Source: Bradyrhizobium commune (lineage in GTDB: Bacteria > Pseudomonadota > Alphaproteobacteria > Rhizobiales > Xanthobacteraceae). From it: DNA of 64,000 bases. Position numbers and translations under genes: made by a program. Positions 8,276-17,266 of this stretch are shown here, piece by piece. How positions within the stretch are numbered: the stretch's first letter is position 1; each line of letters starts with the position of its first letter. The notes below the pieces were generated by a model. That model was given only the letters and a program-made list of their open reading frames with translations. It did not search any database and was not told the DNA's origin. The stretch is taken from contig NZ_CP061379.1 of the NCBI RefSeq assembly GCF_015624505.1, positions 4,836,001-4,900,000 on the forward strand, in the 5' to 3' direction.

Positions 8276-9204
8276 TTCTCCGGCGGCGGCATCGCGCCGG
8301 TTTGGCTGGTGATCAGGCCATAATGCTCAATGCGTCGGTGCCGGGCGAAATCGAAGATCGTGGTCTTGCCGAAGGTCGTGGCGTCGAGGTCGCAAGCATG
8401 AACCAGAACCTCGTCATCTTCCGTCTTGGCTTCGGCGACGATCTCGCCATTGGGATCGACGATCAGGCTGCCGCCAAACAGCGGGTGCCCGTCCTCGACG
8501 CCCGCCTTGCCCACGGCGACGACCCAGGTCGCGTTCTGATAGGCACCCGCCTGCACGGAGAGGCGGTTGTGAAACAGACGCTTCTCGACGCCCTCCTCGC
8601 TCTTCTCCGCGTTGACGGACGGCGTGTTGTAGCCGATCAGCACCATCTCGACGCCTTGCAATCCCATGACACGAAAGGTCTCGGGCCAGCGCCGGTCGTT
8701 GCAGATGGCCATGCCGATGATGCCGCCCAGCTCGCGCCAGACCTTGAAACCGAGGTCGCCCGGCTCGAAATAGCGTTTCTCCAGATGCTGGTGCGAGCGC
8801 TTGGTGTCGTACTCCACATGGCCCGGCAGATGGACCTTGCGATACTTGCCGACGATCTTGCCGGACTTGTCGGTCAGGATCGCGGTGTTGAAATGATGGC
8901 CGTCGGGCGTCAGCTCCGCATAGCCGAAATTCATGGCCATCCGATGCTGCGCCGCGCGCTCGAACAACGGCTTTGTCGCCGCACCCGGCATCTCGCGTTC
9001 GAACCAGTTGTCGAACTCGGCGCGGTCTTCGACGTACCAGCGCGGGAAGAACGTCGTGAGCGCCAGTTCCGGATAGACGATCAGGTCCGCGCCTTTGGCC
9101 TTGGCCTCGTCCATCAGCGCAATCATGCGCTTGACCACCGCCTCCCGGCTGTCGGCTTTCTGGATCGGGCCCATCTGGGCGGCGGCAACATTGACGATAC
9201 GCAT
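8272..9204 (-). CDS. N-carbamoyl-D-amino-acid hydrolase-like nitrilase superfamily enzyme
   Basis: A 310-residue carbon-nitrogen hydrolase. The start at 9204 is chosen because the protein should begin MRIVNVAAAQMGPI; the longer open frame adds unrelated residues. The catalytic Glu-Lys-Cys triad is E46 (VYPELAL), K123 (YRKVHLPG) and C168 (AICNDRRWPE). The ICNDRRWPE signature and the length (family about 304 residues) match D-carbamoylases, which release ammonia and CO2 from N-carbamoyl-D-amino acids. This is the expected next step after the hydantoinase at 5419-6888. It overlaps the flavin reductase gene by 4 bp. A beta-ureidopropionase-like specificity is the main alternative. Confidence 0.93.
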   Translation of the reverse strand: MRIVNVAAAQMGPIQKADSREAVVKRMIALMDEAKAKGADLIVYPELALTTFFPRWYVEDRAEFDNWFEREMPGAATKPLFERAAQHRMAMNFGYAELTPDGHHFNTAILTDKSGKIVGKYRKVHLPGHVEYDTKRSHQHLEKRYFEPGDLGFKVWRELGGIIGMAICNDRRWPETFRVMGLQGVEMVLIGYNTPSVNAEKSEEGVEKRLFHNRLSVQAGAYQNATWVVAVGKAGVEDGHPLFGGSLIVDPNGEIVAEAKTEDDEVLVHACDLDATTFGKTTIFDFARHRRIEHYGLITSQTGAMPPPEK

Positions 9205-9315
9205 TCGTGAGTTTCCTGATGACCTATTATGCGAAGCTGACCATCGCAGCTTCAACAATTTTCCGGCGCGCGCAGCATAACGCAGGCTCGCACCGCTTTT
9301 CCAGCCGGACGCGCC

Positions 9316-10998
9316 TCATGCCGTCCGCCCCCATTCGGCATCCTGCAAGAGCCGCCAGTTGATCTTGTTGCTTGCGGTGCGCGGCAGAGACTCGACGAAG
9401 ACGACGGCCCGCGGCGCCTTATAGCTCGCCATCGCACCGCGCGCCCAGTTCACGACGTCGTCCGGCGACGTGGTCGCACGCGCCGCCTCGTCCAGCACGA
9501 TTAGCGCCTTGACGGTTTCGCCGCGGTAATCGTCCGGCGCCGACACGATGCAGCATTCCCGGATGGCGCGATTCTGGTACATCGCGGCTTCGACCTCGGC
9601 GGGCCACACTTTGAAGCCGCTGACATTGATCATTCGCTTCAGGCGATCCACCGCAAAGAAATAGCCGTCGGCATCGCGATAGCCGAGATCGCCGGTGCGC
9701 AGGAACCGCTTGCCCGAGAGCTCGATGAAGGATTCAGCATTGGCCTGTGGCCTGTTCCAGTATCCCCGGAGCACCTGCGGCCCGTGCACGACGATCTCGC
9801 CGGTGACATTGTCGTCGAGCTCGATCAGGCTCTCGGGATCGACGACCCTCGCATCGGTCTCGTGAACGGCAATGCCGAGGCATTGTCGCTTCGGCGCCGC
9901 CATCGGATTGATGTGGGTCGGCGACATCGTCTCGGTCATGCCGTACCCCTCGACGAAATCGAGGCCGAAGCGTCCTTTGAGCCGCTCAGCGACCGCCGTC
10001 GGCATCGCCGCGCCGCCTCCGGTCAGCACCTTGAGTTTCGCAAAACACCGGTCGCGGAACCGAGCGCTGGCGAGGACGTCGACGATCATGGTCGGCGCCG
10101 CGTTCCAGAACGTGACGCCATAGCTCTCGAACAGGTCCGGGAGCAGGTCCTTGTCCCACCGCGCCATCAGCAGCAGCGTGGCGCCCGCCACCATCGCGGC
10201 ATTCATCGACCCCTGCATGCCCGCGACGTGGAACAGCGGCATGAAGCCGGTCATGACGTCGTCAGCGCCCATTCCATACCAGCGCGCCTGCAACAGGGCA
10301 GTGAACAGCGCACTGCGATGGGTATGCATGCACGCCTTTGGCTTGCCCGTCGTCCCCGACGTATAGGCCAGGATCATGAGATCGTCGGGACCTGCACTCA
10401 TGGTCGCCGGCGACACGCCTTGCGTGATCGCCGATGACCAGGAATGCCAGCCCGACGACGACGGCACCTTCGACGGTGCTTCGGTCACGCAGGACGGCAG
10501 CGTATAGGGTGTCGCGGCCGGAACCTCCTCGCGATACTGCGCCACAACGGCGTGGGTGATGGCCTCGCCCACCAGAGCGGCAAAAACGCCGCTTAGCTCA
10601 CTGCCGATGATTGCGACCTTCGCGCCGCTATCCGCGGCGAGACAGTCAATTTCGGCGGTCTTGTTCATGGGATTGACTGGCACGATCACCGCGTCCGCCC
10701 GCATCACCGCATAATAGGCGATGACATATTGTGGCGAGTTCTGGAGCGCGATCATGACACGGGCGCCGCGCGTCACGCCGCAAACGCCTTGCAGGAAGCC
10801 GGCCATGGCGTCGACGCGATCGCGCAGCTCGGCATAGCTCAGGCTCGCGCCATAAAACACCGTCGCCGGATGCGACGGCCGGTCGTTCGCGGCACGTGCC
10901 AGCGCATCATAGAGCGTCCCCTCCGGCATCGCGAGATGCCAGGGCTCATGCGCCGGCCAGGCCGGCGATCGACGGGCTGTTGCGTGATCTGCCCTCAC
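9316..10998 (-). CDS. Acyl-CoA synthetase / AMP-binding ligase
   Basis: A 560-residue adenylate-forming enzyme predicted to activate a carboxylic acid as its CoA thioester. Seen in order are the P-loop AYTSGTTGKPKACMHTH, the EGYGMTET motif, the hinge region TGDLGYRDADGYFF with DRLKRMINVSGFKVWPAE, and the C-terminal catalytic lysine in RTASNKINW. The start is set at a GTG (10998) that overlaps the stop of the aminotransferase gene as GTGA, with AAGGAG six bases upstream; an ATG at 10929 is the alternative. The frame is open far upstream inside the aminotransferase gene, but that part is spurious. Position at the end of the hyuA-hyuB-aminotransferase operon suggests that it activates the deaminated product. 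Confidence 0.92.
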   Translation of the reverse strand: MRADHATARRSPAWPAHEPWHLAMPEGTLYDALARAANDRPSHPATVFYGASLSYAELRDRVDAMAGFLQGVCGVTRGARVMIALQNSPQYVIAYYAVMRADAVIVPVNPMNKTAEIDCLAADSGAKVAIIGSELSGVFAALVGEAITHAVVAQYREEVPAATPYTLPSCVTEAPSKVPSSSGWHSWSSAITQGVSPATMSAGPDDLMILAYTSGTTGKPKACMHTHRSALFTALLQARWYGMGADDVMTGFMPLFHVAGMQGSMNAAMVAGATLLLMARWDKDLLPDLFESYGVTFWNAAPTMIVDVLASARFRDRCFAKLKVLTGGGAAMPTAVAERLKGRFGLDFVEGYGMTETMSPTHINPMAAPKRQCLGIAVHETDARVVDPESLIELDDNVTGEIVVHGPQVLRGYWNRPQANAESFIELSGKRFLRTGDLGYRDADGYFFAVDRLKRMINVSGFKVWPAEVEAAMYQNRAIRECCIVSAPDDYRGETVKALIVLDEAARATTSPDDVVNWARGAMASYKAPRAVVFVESLPRTASNKINWRLLQDAEWGRTA

Positions 10999-12296
10999 CC
11001 CTGCTCCTTGTCCGCGATGTCGAGGCCGTGGTCGAGCGCGTCGAGAAGCAGCGTAGCTTCGTGCTCTGAGATCACCAGCGGCGGCGCCAAAAACAGCGAG
11101 GTCTGCTCGCCGCTGGTTCCGATCACCGCTCCGGCCTGCAGCGCCCGCTCCGCCACGCGCGAGGCGATTGGCACCTCGGTCGTGTCGGCGTGCCAGGTAC
11201 GCCAATCCGGTCCGTGCAGCTCCACCGTCCAGTGCAGCCCCTGCCCCGCCACACGCTGGACGCTCGGATGCTTTTGCGCGATCTCGAGCAGGCGACGGGT
11301 GAACAATTTCTCGAGCTTCTGGACGTGCTCCAGAATCTTCTCGTCGGTGACGACCTTCAGATAGGCGCTGACGGCGGCCATGCTGATCGGATGGCCGCGC
11401 AGCGTGCCGTAGTTCTGCCAGCTCGTGCCCTTGAGCCGCTCGACGATGTCTTTGGACACCACGACGGCGGCAACCGCCGCCGCACCGCCGCCGAGCGATT
11501 TTCCGAGTGTCACGATATCGGGACGGCTCTCCGCGCCCTGGAATGCGAACCAGCGCCCCGCGCGTCCTGCGCCTGTGACAACCTCGTCCGCGATCCAGTA
11601 CGAGCCCGCCCGCCGCGCACAGCGCGCGACCTCGTCCTGATAGGAGCCGTCGTAATAGATACCGCCTTGCGTGTAGTCGATGATCGTCGCCGCCGTGTCC
11701 GAGAGCAGCCGCGGGGCATCCGCCAGATATTCGCTCGGCGGCGTATTGTTGGCCGGCGCGCCATAGATCGCGCCGTCCGGCGCCGGAAGGATCCGCACCG
11801 GCGCCATCGGCGCCGGTAGCTTCGAGCCACCGGCATGCACCGCAAGACCGCCGTGCCATTGCGGCTGCACCGTCATGCTGCGCGACAGGCCGGTGATGCC
11901 GTGATAGGCGCGCTCGCGCGTTGCCAGCGCGGAGCGCTGCGTCAGCGCTTGGCAGAGCGACAACGCCATGTCGTTGGCCTCGCTGCCGCTGATGCAGAAG
12001 CGGACAGCACCGACCCAATCCTCTTCGCCTCTGAACGCGGTGGCCATCAGATCGTCCGCCGCCTGCTCGCGCCCGACCCAGGTCCAGCCTTCGTTCACGA
12101 CCGGCGTATCCGCGGCATGGCGGATCGCCTCCACCATCGCGGGGTGGCGATGTCCGAGGCCGCCACCGGTGTTGCTGCCATCGATCAGCTTGCGGCCATC
12201 GGAGAGATGAAAATAGACGCCCTCGCCGCCGACCACGGCCATCGGCGCGGCTTCGCCTGCATTCAGCCCGGTTCGCAACAATTTGCTCATCGCCAT
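10995..12296 (-). CDS. Class III PLP-dependent aminotransferase (glutamate-1-semialdehyde aminomutase-like)
   Basis: A 433-residue fold-type I PLP enzyme. The Schiff-base lysine is K266 in TLGKSLGGG, the pyridine-binding Asp is D237 in IADEVVTG, and SGSEAND near residue 103 binds the phosphate. It resembles GSA aminomutases and omega-amino-acid transaminases, but it sits in a hydantoinase operon rather than with haem genes, so transamination of an omega- or beta-amino acid released by HyuAB is more likely. The gap to hyuB is 4 bp; the downstream acyl-CoA ligase gene starts inside its stop codon. Two in-frame ATGs (12296 and 12290) are possible starts. Confidence 0.92.
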   Translation of the reverse strand: MAMSKLLRTGLNAGEAAPMAVVGGEGVYFHLSDGRKLIDGSNTGGGLGHRHPAMVEAIRHAADTPVVNEGWTWVGREQAADDLMATAFRGEEDWVGAVRFCISGSEANDMALSLCQALTQRSALATRERAYHGITGLSRSMTVQPQWHGGLAVHAGGSKLPAPMAPVRILPAPDGAIYGAPANNTPPSEYLADAPRLLSDTAATIIDYTQGGIYYDGSYQDEVARCARRAGSYWIADEVVTGAGRAGRWFAFQGAESRPDIVTLGKSLGGGAAAVAAVVVSKDIVERLKGTSWQNYGTLRGHPISMAAVSAYLKVVTDEKILEHVQKLEKLFTRRLLEIAQKHPSVQRVAGQGLHWTVELHGPDWRTWHADTTEVPIASRVAERALQAGAVIGTSGEQTSLFLAPPLVISEHEATLLLDALDHGLDIADKEQG

Positions 12297-12300
12297 CCCC

Positions 12301-13881
12301 TCACTCTGCCGCTACGGCGCCATAGCCGCCGCCGCCGCACATCTCGATCGTGACGAGATCGTCTTGCTGCAACACCAGGTTCGATTTGCCGTCGATCGCG
12401 ACGTTCGCGCCCTGCCGGACCAGCGAGATGCGGCAAGCCTTGCCGGATTCGCCACCCTGCATTCCGAATGGCGGGATCACCATGCGCTCGATGCACGTGG
12501 TCAGATGCATCGATGGCGCCAGGATGCGGTACGTGCGGACGGAGCCGTCACCGCCGCGATGCGCACCGGCGCCGCCGGAATCCCGGCGAATGGCCTGCTG
12601 CTCCAGGCGGATCGCATAATTCGCCTCGATCACCTCGACCGGCGTGTTCGAGGTGTTGGACAGATGCACCCGGGTTGCCGACATGCCGGCCCGATCGTGC
12701 CGCGCGCCCTCGCCGCCGCCGTGAACCTCGTAGAGCATCTTCCACGAACCGTTCTGCCGCGGTTCGGCAAAGAACAGCACACCCGCGGTGGTCGCACCGC
12801 CAGCCGACAAGCGTTCTGGGATAGTATCCTGCATCGCACGAAAAATCGCATCGACGATGCGCATGGAGGTCTCGTGGTTGCCGGCGGCAACCGACGCGGC
12901 CCAGCCCGGCTCCAGGATCGAGCCCGGGCGCGTGATGATGGTCAGAGGCCGGAGCGCGCCCGCATTCTGATTCATGTCGCGCCCGCTCATGATGCGCGCA
13001 GCATAGGCGACAGCCGAGCGGGCCATGAACGGCGTCGTGTTGCAGAAGTTCGAGACGCGGTCGCAGCTTCCAGAGAGATCGAAGGTCGCCTCGTCACCGC
13101 GAATACTGATCTTCACATGGATGCGCGCGGGCGCGTTGTTGACGCTGCCGTCGTCGAGGTAGTCTTCACCTTCGTAGACGCCGTCCGGCAGCGCACGCAG
13201 TGCCTCGCGCATCTCGATCTCGGAGAGATCGTGCAGGCGGGACTGCGTCGCCATAAAGACCGCCTTGCCGTGCTCGCGGCAAAGCTCGAGGATGCGCTTC
13301 TCGCCGGCCTTGGTCGCCGCGATCTGGGCGAGCAGATCGCCCTCGCAGGATTCGGCATCCCGGACGTTGGCCTTGAGCAATTGCACGATCGGCGTGATGA
13401 CGCCGGCCGAGGTTGCGATCAGCACCGGCGGAATCCGCATCGCCTCCTGGAACGTGTCGATGGCTTTTGCAAAATAGCTGCCCGGCCAGGTGCCGCCGAT
13501 GTCGGGCCAGTGCGCAAGGCTGACCGCGAAGGCCACGATCTCGCCCTCGAAGAAGACGGGCCGCACGACCTTGACGTCGTTGAGGTGATTGCCGCCGAGC
13601 GCGCCGACATTGTAAATCACCACGTCGCCATCGTTCAGGTTTTCGCGCGGCATCACCTTCAGCAACTCTGGGATGGTGTAGGCCATCGCGCCGAGATGGA
13701 TCGGGATGTCGCGGCCCTGCCCGACCAGGCCGCCGTGGCCGTCGGTGATCGCGGAGGAAAGATCCCCGGCCTCGCGCAGCAGCGGCGAGCGCGCCGAGCG
13801 CGTCATCACCAGGCTCATCTCCTCGGCCGCAGCGGAGAGCCCATGCCGGATGACTTCGACGACAAACGGATCGAGCGTCAT
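12301..13881 (-). CDS. hyuB: Hydantoinase B / oxoprolinase beta-type subunit
   Basis: A 526-residue protein of the HyuB family, which works with HyuA in ATP-dependent opening of cyclic amides (N-methylhydantoin, 5-oxoproline, related acetone carboxylase subunits). It begins MTLDPFVVEVIRHGLSAAAEEMS and contains the family segments ERLSAGGATTAGVLFF and HGGGEGARHDRAG, ending in the glycine-rich VTIEMCGGGGYGAV. The start overlaps the hyuA stop by 4 bp (ATGA), as expected for subunits made in equal amounts. The ring opened is unknown; the downstream aminotransferase and ligase genes suggest that the product is an amino acid that is then deaminated and CoA-activated. Confidence 0.95.
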   Translation of the reverse strand: MTLDPFVVEVIRHGLSAAAEEMSLVMTRSARSPLLREAGDLSSAITDGHGGLVGQGRDIPIHLGAMAYTIPELLKVMPRENLNDGDVVIYNVGALGGNHLNDVKVVRPVFFEGEIVAFAVSLAHWPDIGGTWPGSYFAKAIDTFQEAMRIPPVLIATSAGVITPIVQLLKANVRDAESCEGDLLAQIAATKAGEKRILELCREHGKAVFMATQSRLHDLSEIEMREALRALPDGVYEGEDYLDDGSVNNAPARIHVKISIRGDEATFDLSGSCDRVSNFCNTTPFMARSAVAYAARIMSGRDMNQNAGALRPLTIITRPGSILEPGWAASVAAGNHETSMRIVDAIFRAMQDTIPERLSAGGATTAGVLFFAEPRQNGSWKMLYEVHGGGEGARHDRAGMSATRVHLSNTSNTPVEVIEANYAIRLEQQAIRRDSGGAGAHRGGDGSVRTYRILAPSMHLTTCIERMVIPPFGMQGGESGKACRISLVRQGANVAIDGKSNLVLQQDDLVTIEMCGGGGYGAVAAE

Positions 13882-15887
13882 GCCGCCCTCCGCGTCAGGA
13901 ACAGGTTGCCGGCGGCGTCGGGTCTTGCCTGCCAGCCGGGCGGGACAACCACGGTTGACCAGGCGTCCTCGATGATCGCGGGGCCGCTGACGATCTCGGC
14001 CAGCGCGGCGCGGTCGATGATTGCGGTCTCGGTCTCGTGCAAGCCGTCGAACGAGCAGATGCGCTTGCCCGACGACACCGCCCTCGCCACGGTCGCGGGC
14101 CGGCTCACAACAGTCGTCGAAGGACGCCGCGCCTGCACCCGGACGGATTCAATGACGCAAGGCTCGCTTGTCGCATAACCGAAGAGCTCGTGATGCCGTG
14201 TCAAAAAGTTCTTCTTGAGCTTGGCTTCATCCAGCGGCAAAGCGAACGGCACCGGAATGGCATCGTTTTGCGCCGCGTACCGCATCAGGGCAACGAGCTC
14301 GACCTGAATCTCCGCTTTCACAACCCCGTTGGCGATCAGCGGCGCCGAGGCATCGTCAATCAACGTTCCGATCCGTTCCGACACGCGCGCGAGGTCGATG
14401 CCATCAAGCGCTGCGCGCAGAGTCTGCTGCTGGAGGAAGCTGAAATCGGCGGTGAGGCAGCCCAGCGCCGAGAAAGCGCTCGATGCGCTCGGCACGACTA
14501 CCTGCGCAATCCCGTAGAGGTCGGCAAGGCCTGCGGCATGCATCGGGCCGCCACCACCGAAGGCGAGCAACGTGCAGTCACGCCCGTCGATACCGCGCTC
14601 GACCGTGACGCGGCGGAGCGCACGCGCCATCGTGGCATTGGCGACCTTGATGATGCCGAGTGCCGTTTCGGTCAGGCTCAGTCCGAGCGTATGGGCGATC
14701 GGCGCGATGACGCGCTTGGCGGCCTCGATGTCGATGCCAATGCGCTCGCCGAGTTTTGTCTGGGAATTGAGATAGCCGAGCACGGCATTGGCGTCGGTGA
14801 TGGTCGGCTCAAGGCCGCCGCGGCCGTAGCAGACCGGCCCCGGCTCGGAGCCGGCGCTCTCCGGCCCGACCGTCAGGCCGCCGGGACCGTTGCGCACGAT
14901 CGATCCGCCGCCGGCCCCAATTGAATGAACCGCAAGCATCGGCTGACGCAGCGGCTTGTCGCCGAGCATGCGGCCGTCGGTCATTTCCGCCTGGCCGTCG
15001 ACAATGAGACAGACGTCCGTCGTGGTGCCGCCCATGTCGAAGGTCAGCATGCGCGATGTGCCGAGCTGGCGCGCGATGCTGACCGAGGCCGAAACACCGG
15101 CCGCCGGGCCCGACATCGCCATCACCAGCGGCCGCTGCTTCACGGCGGAGATCGGGACCATCGCGCCGGCGGAGTGAAACACCTGCAAGCCAGGACCGAT
15201 CGGCAGCCGCTGCTCCAGCTCGCTGAGATATTCCACCGCGATCGGCATCGCGGCGGCGTTGAACACGGTCGCCGAGGTCCGCTCATATTCGCGCGCCTCG
15301 GGATTGACCTCGTGCGACAGCGAGACATGGGCGACGACATCCTTGAGGCGCTCACCGAGCATCTTTTCATGCGCCGGGTTAGCGTAGGCATGCAGCAATG
15401 CCACCGCGACGCTCTGCACGCCAGTCTGTTTCAGCCACGCCACCAGACGCTCGATCTCCGCGTCCTCCAGCGCCTTCAGCACGCGTCCCTCGTGATCGAG
15501 GCGCTCGGCGAGCCCAAAGCACCGCTCGGGCGGCACCAGCGGCGGCGATTTTGGCGGAATGTCCAGACGATAGAGATCGCGGCGGCGATAGCGCGCGATC
15601 TCCAGCACATCGGCAAACCCTTCGGTCGCGACCAGCGCCACCTTCGGCAGCCGGCCCTCGACGATGGCGTTGGTGACGCGCGTGGTGCCGTGGACGAAGC
15701 GCTTGACCTCGCTCTTGCGCAGGCCCACCGCCTCAATCGCCTCCAGCATCGCTTGAACCGGAGCCTGCGGCCGTGACGGCACCTTGGCGATCCGCGCCTC
15801 GTTGGAATCGCGCCGGATCGCGATGATATCGGTGAAGGTGCCACCAATATCGGTCCCGACTTCCCAGTGACTGTTGGAATCGCTCAT
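13878..15887 (-). CDS. hyuA: Hydantoinase A / oxoprolinase alpha-type subunit (ATP-dependent)
   Basis: A 669-residue HyuA-family ATPase. The N-terminal EVGTDIGGTFTDIIAIRRD is the ASKHA-type phosphate-binding motif, and TFDMGGTTTDVCLI repeats the motif near the start of the second half. GSEPGPVCYGRGG and LLAFGGGGPMHA are further family blocks. HyuA supplies ATP-driven activation of the amide carbonyl and HyuB completes the enzyme. It is the first gene of the hyuA-hyuB-aminotransferase-ligase operon, preceded by a 416-bp gap that should carry its promoter; a 13-bp inverted repeat lies 24 bp upstream of the start. Confidence 0.95.
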   Translation of the reverse strand: MSDSNSHWEVGTDIGGTFTDIIAIRRDSNEARIAKVPSRPQAPVQAMLEAIEAVGLRKSEVKRFVHGTTRVTNAIVEGRLPKVALVATEGFADVLEIARYRRRDLYRLDIPPKSPPLVPPERCFGLAERLDHEGRVLKALEDAEIERLVAWLKQTGVQSVAVALLHAYANPAHEKMLGERLKDVVAHVSLSHEVNPEAREYERTSATVFNAAAMPIAVEYLSELEQRLPIGPGLQVFHSAGAMVPISAVKQRPLVMAMSGPAAGVSASVSIARQLGTSRMLTFDMGGTTTDVCLIVDGQAEMTDGRMLGDKPLRQPMLAVHSIGAGGGSIVRNGPGGLTVGPESAGSEPGPVCYGRGGLEPTITDANAVLGYLNSQTKLGERIGIDIEAAKRVIAPIAHTLGLSLTETALGIIKVANATMARALRRVTVERGIDGRDCTLLAFGGGGPMHAAGLADLYGIAQVVVPSASSAFSALGCLTADFSFLQQQTLRAALDGIDLARVSERIGTLIDDASAPLIANGVVKAEIQVELVALMRYAAQNDAIPVPFALPLDEAKLKKNFLTRHHELFGYATSEPCVIESVRVQARRPSTTVVSRPATVARAVSSGKRICSFDGLHETETAIIDRAALAEIVSGPAIIEDAWSTVVVPPGWQARPDAAGNLFLTRRAA

Positions 15888-16303
15888 GTGCTGGGTCAGC
15901 TAGGCATGACGTCCGGACCGGACATCGGGTCCCTGCCTTCCATCGTGACTTTCCATGCCGAACCGAGAGCGATCATCATGCATCCCTTCTCATGCCATCG
16001 TCGGAGAGCGTGCGACAGAGCTGTCGTCCGAGTTGTCGCAAACCGTCCTGCGGCCGACGCCGCGCGCCGCGACACCGGTTGCACGTTTTGATGCAGCATT
16101 GCTCACGTCAAGGGCACGCGAACGAAGATCGTTTGGCGTGACACGCGTGCAGCACACCCCAGTTTTCCAAGCGCAAATCGCATCATTTGGTGCACCGCGA
16201 TATCGAACGCCTCCCGCGCCTGGCTAATTTGCAGGCGCTTGTCCGATCCTTTGGGACAGTCAGTTGCCTAGGAGCTATGCAGCGCACTCGGCTCAGCCTC
16301 TCT
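15888..16303. other. 416-bp intergenic region upstream of hyuA
   Basis: There is no convincing gene here; short open frames on both strands lack family features. The region separates the DapA-like gene (stop at 16304) from hyuA (start at 15887), both leftward. It probably carries the hyuAB promoter on the minus strand. A 13-bp inverted repeat at 15911-15923 is listed separately. No clear terminator hairpin followed by a T-run was seen after the DapA-like gene. Confidence 0.5.
15911..15923 (-). promoter_or_regulatory. Candidate operator: 13-bp inverted repeat before hyuA
   Basis: GTCCGG and CCGGAC arms around a single A form a perfect inverted repeat whose near edge is 24 bp from the hyuA ATG. 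The position would suit a repressor site or a stem in the mRNA leader. It is G/C-rich and short, so chance occurrence in this genome is quite possible. Confidence 0.25.
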
Positions 16304-17260
16304 CTATTGTATGAGCAGTTTTCCGTATCCGGCCAGCCGCAAGGCCTCTTCGAGCGAACGCAGCTCCTCCGCTGTCGCCGGCGGCTGCGGCGGCCGCGCC
16401 GCATCGCATGAAAGCCGTCCAAGCAATTTCAGGCAGGCCTTGAGCCGCACGGTTGCCCGTCCGCCCGGCGCATTGCGGTAGATCGCGACCGCCAACGAAT
16501 ACAGTTTTTCATGCGCGGCGCGCGCGTGTTCCCAATTGCCGACCTCGGCCGCAGTCCACAAGCTGACGACAAGCTCCGGCACGACGCAGGCGAGGCTGAC
16601 CTGGCTGCCGGCCGAGCCGACGAGATAGCTCGTCATGAGGTGCTCGTCACCCGAGCCCAGCACGACGAAGTCCGGCCGCAGCTTTCGGATCAGCCTCAGG
16701 TTCTGCTCGTAGGTCGCGACCTCCCAGCTACCTTCCTTCACGGCGACGAAGCGTGGGTCGGCGACCAGCCGCTCCAGCAGCGACGGCGCATAGGCCATGG
16801 CACCCGCGCCGACCGGTGCGGCGTAGAGCATCAAGGGCCCGGTCGTCGCATCGCGAATGCGACGGTGATGCTCGATGACGCAGTCATCTGCGTGAGCCAG
16901 CGCCCAGCTGTTCGGGGGAAACACGAGAAGCCCGTCGGCACCTGCCTGCTCCAGCGCGGCCGCCTCGCGCGCGGCCTCAAGGCTCGATTCATGATTGACC
17001 CCGGAGACGATCAGGCAATCCTTCGGTGCATGCGCACGCGCCAGCTCCACAACCCGCCGCTTCTCGGCCAGCGACAGCACGAAATTCTCGCTGGCGTGGC
17101 CGTTGATCAGGAGCCCATTGATGCCGGGCACGGATGCGACCGAGGCGAGATGCGCAGCCAGCGCCGGCTCGTCGATTTCGAAATCGGGCGTCATCGGCAC
17201 GATCGTCGCGGCATGGATGCCGCGCAGGCGATCGCCGAAGGTTCGCGTTTCCGCCGACAT
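16304..17260 (-). CDS. DapA-like lyase/aldolase (NGH variant)
   Basis: A 318-residue TIM-barrel protein of the dihydrodipicolinate synthase/N-acetylneuraminate lyase family. The Schiff-base lysine is K175 (VAVKEGS) and the conserved tyrosine is Y146 (LYAAP). The GTTGE loop that carries the Thr-Thr proton relay in lysine-pathway DapA is replaced by NGHASE at residues 53-58, so lysine biosynthesis is unlikely. A catabolic aldolase or hydrolyase acting on a 2-keto acid fits better. The gene is last in the leftward unit SBP-permease-ATPase-DapA, with a 6-bp gap after the ATPase gene, linking it to the compound imported by that transporter. Confidence 0.88.
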   Translation of the reverse strand: MSAETRTFGDRLRGIHAATIVPMTPDFEIDEPALAAHLASVASVPGINGLLINGHASENFVLSLAEKRRVVELARAHAPKDCLIVSGVNHESSLEAAREAAALEQAGADGLLVFPPNSWALAHADDCVIEHHRRIRDATTGPLMLYAAPVGAGAMAYAPSLLERLVADPRFVAVKEGSWEVATYEQNLRLIRKLRPDFVVLGSGDEHLMTSYLVGSAGSQVSLACVVPELVVSLWTAAEVGNWEHARAAHEKLYSLAVAIYRNAPGGRATVRLKACLKLLGRLSCDAARPPQPPATAEELRSLEEALRLAGYGKLLIQ

Positions 17261-17266
17261 CGCCGG

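Noticed and set aside
10999..12018. N-terminal extension of the acyl-CoA ligase frame
   Set aside because: The frame is open through the aminotransferase gene, but family similarity starts only after the GTG at 10998, which has a ribosome-binding site.
12283..14178. 631-codon plus-strand open frame
   Set aside because: Antisense to hyuB and hyuA; no domain recognisable.
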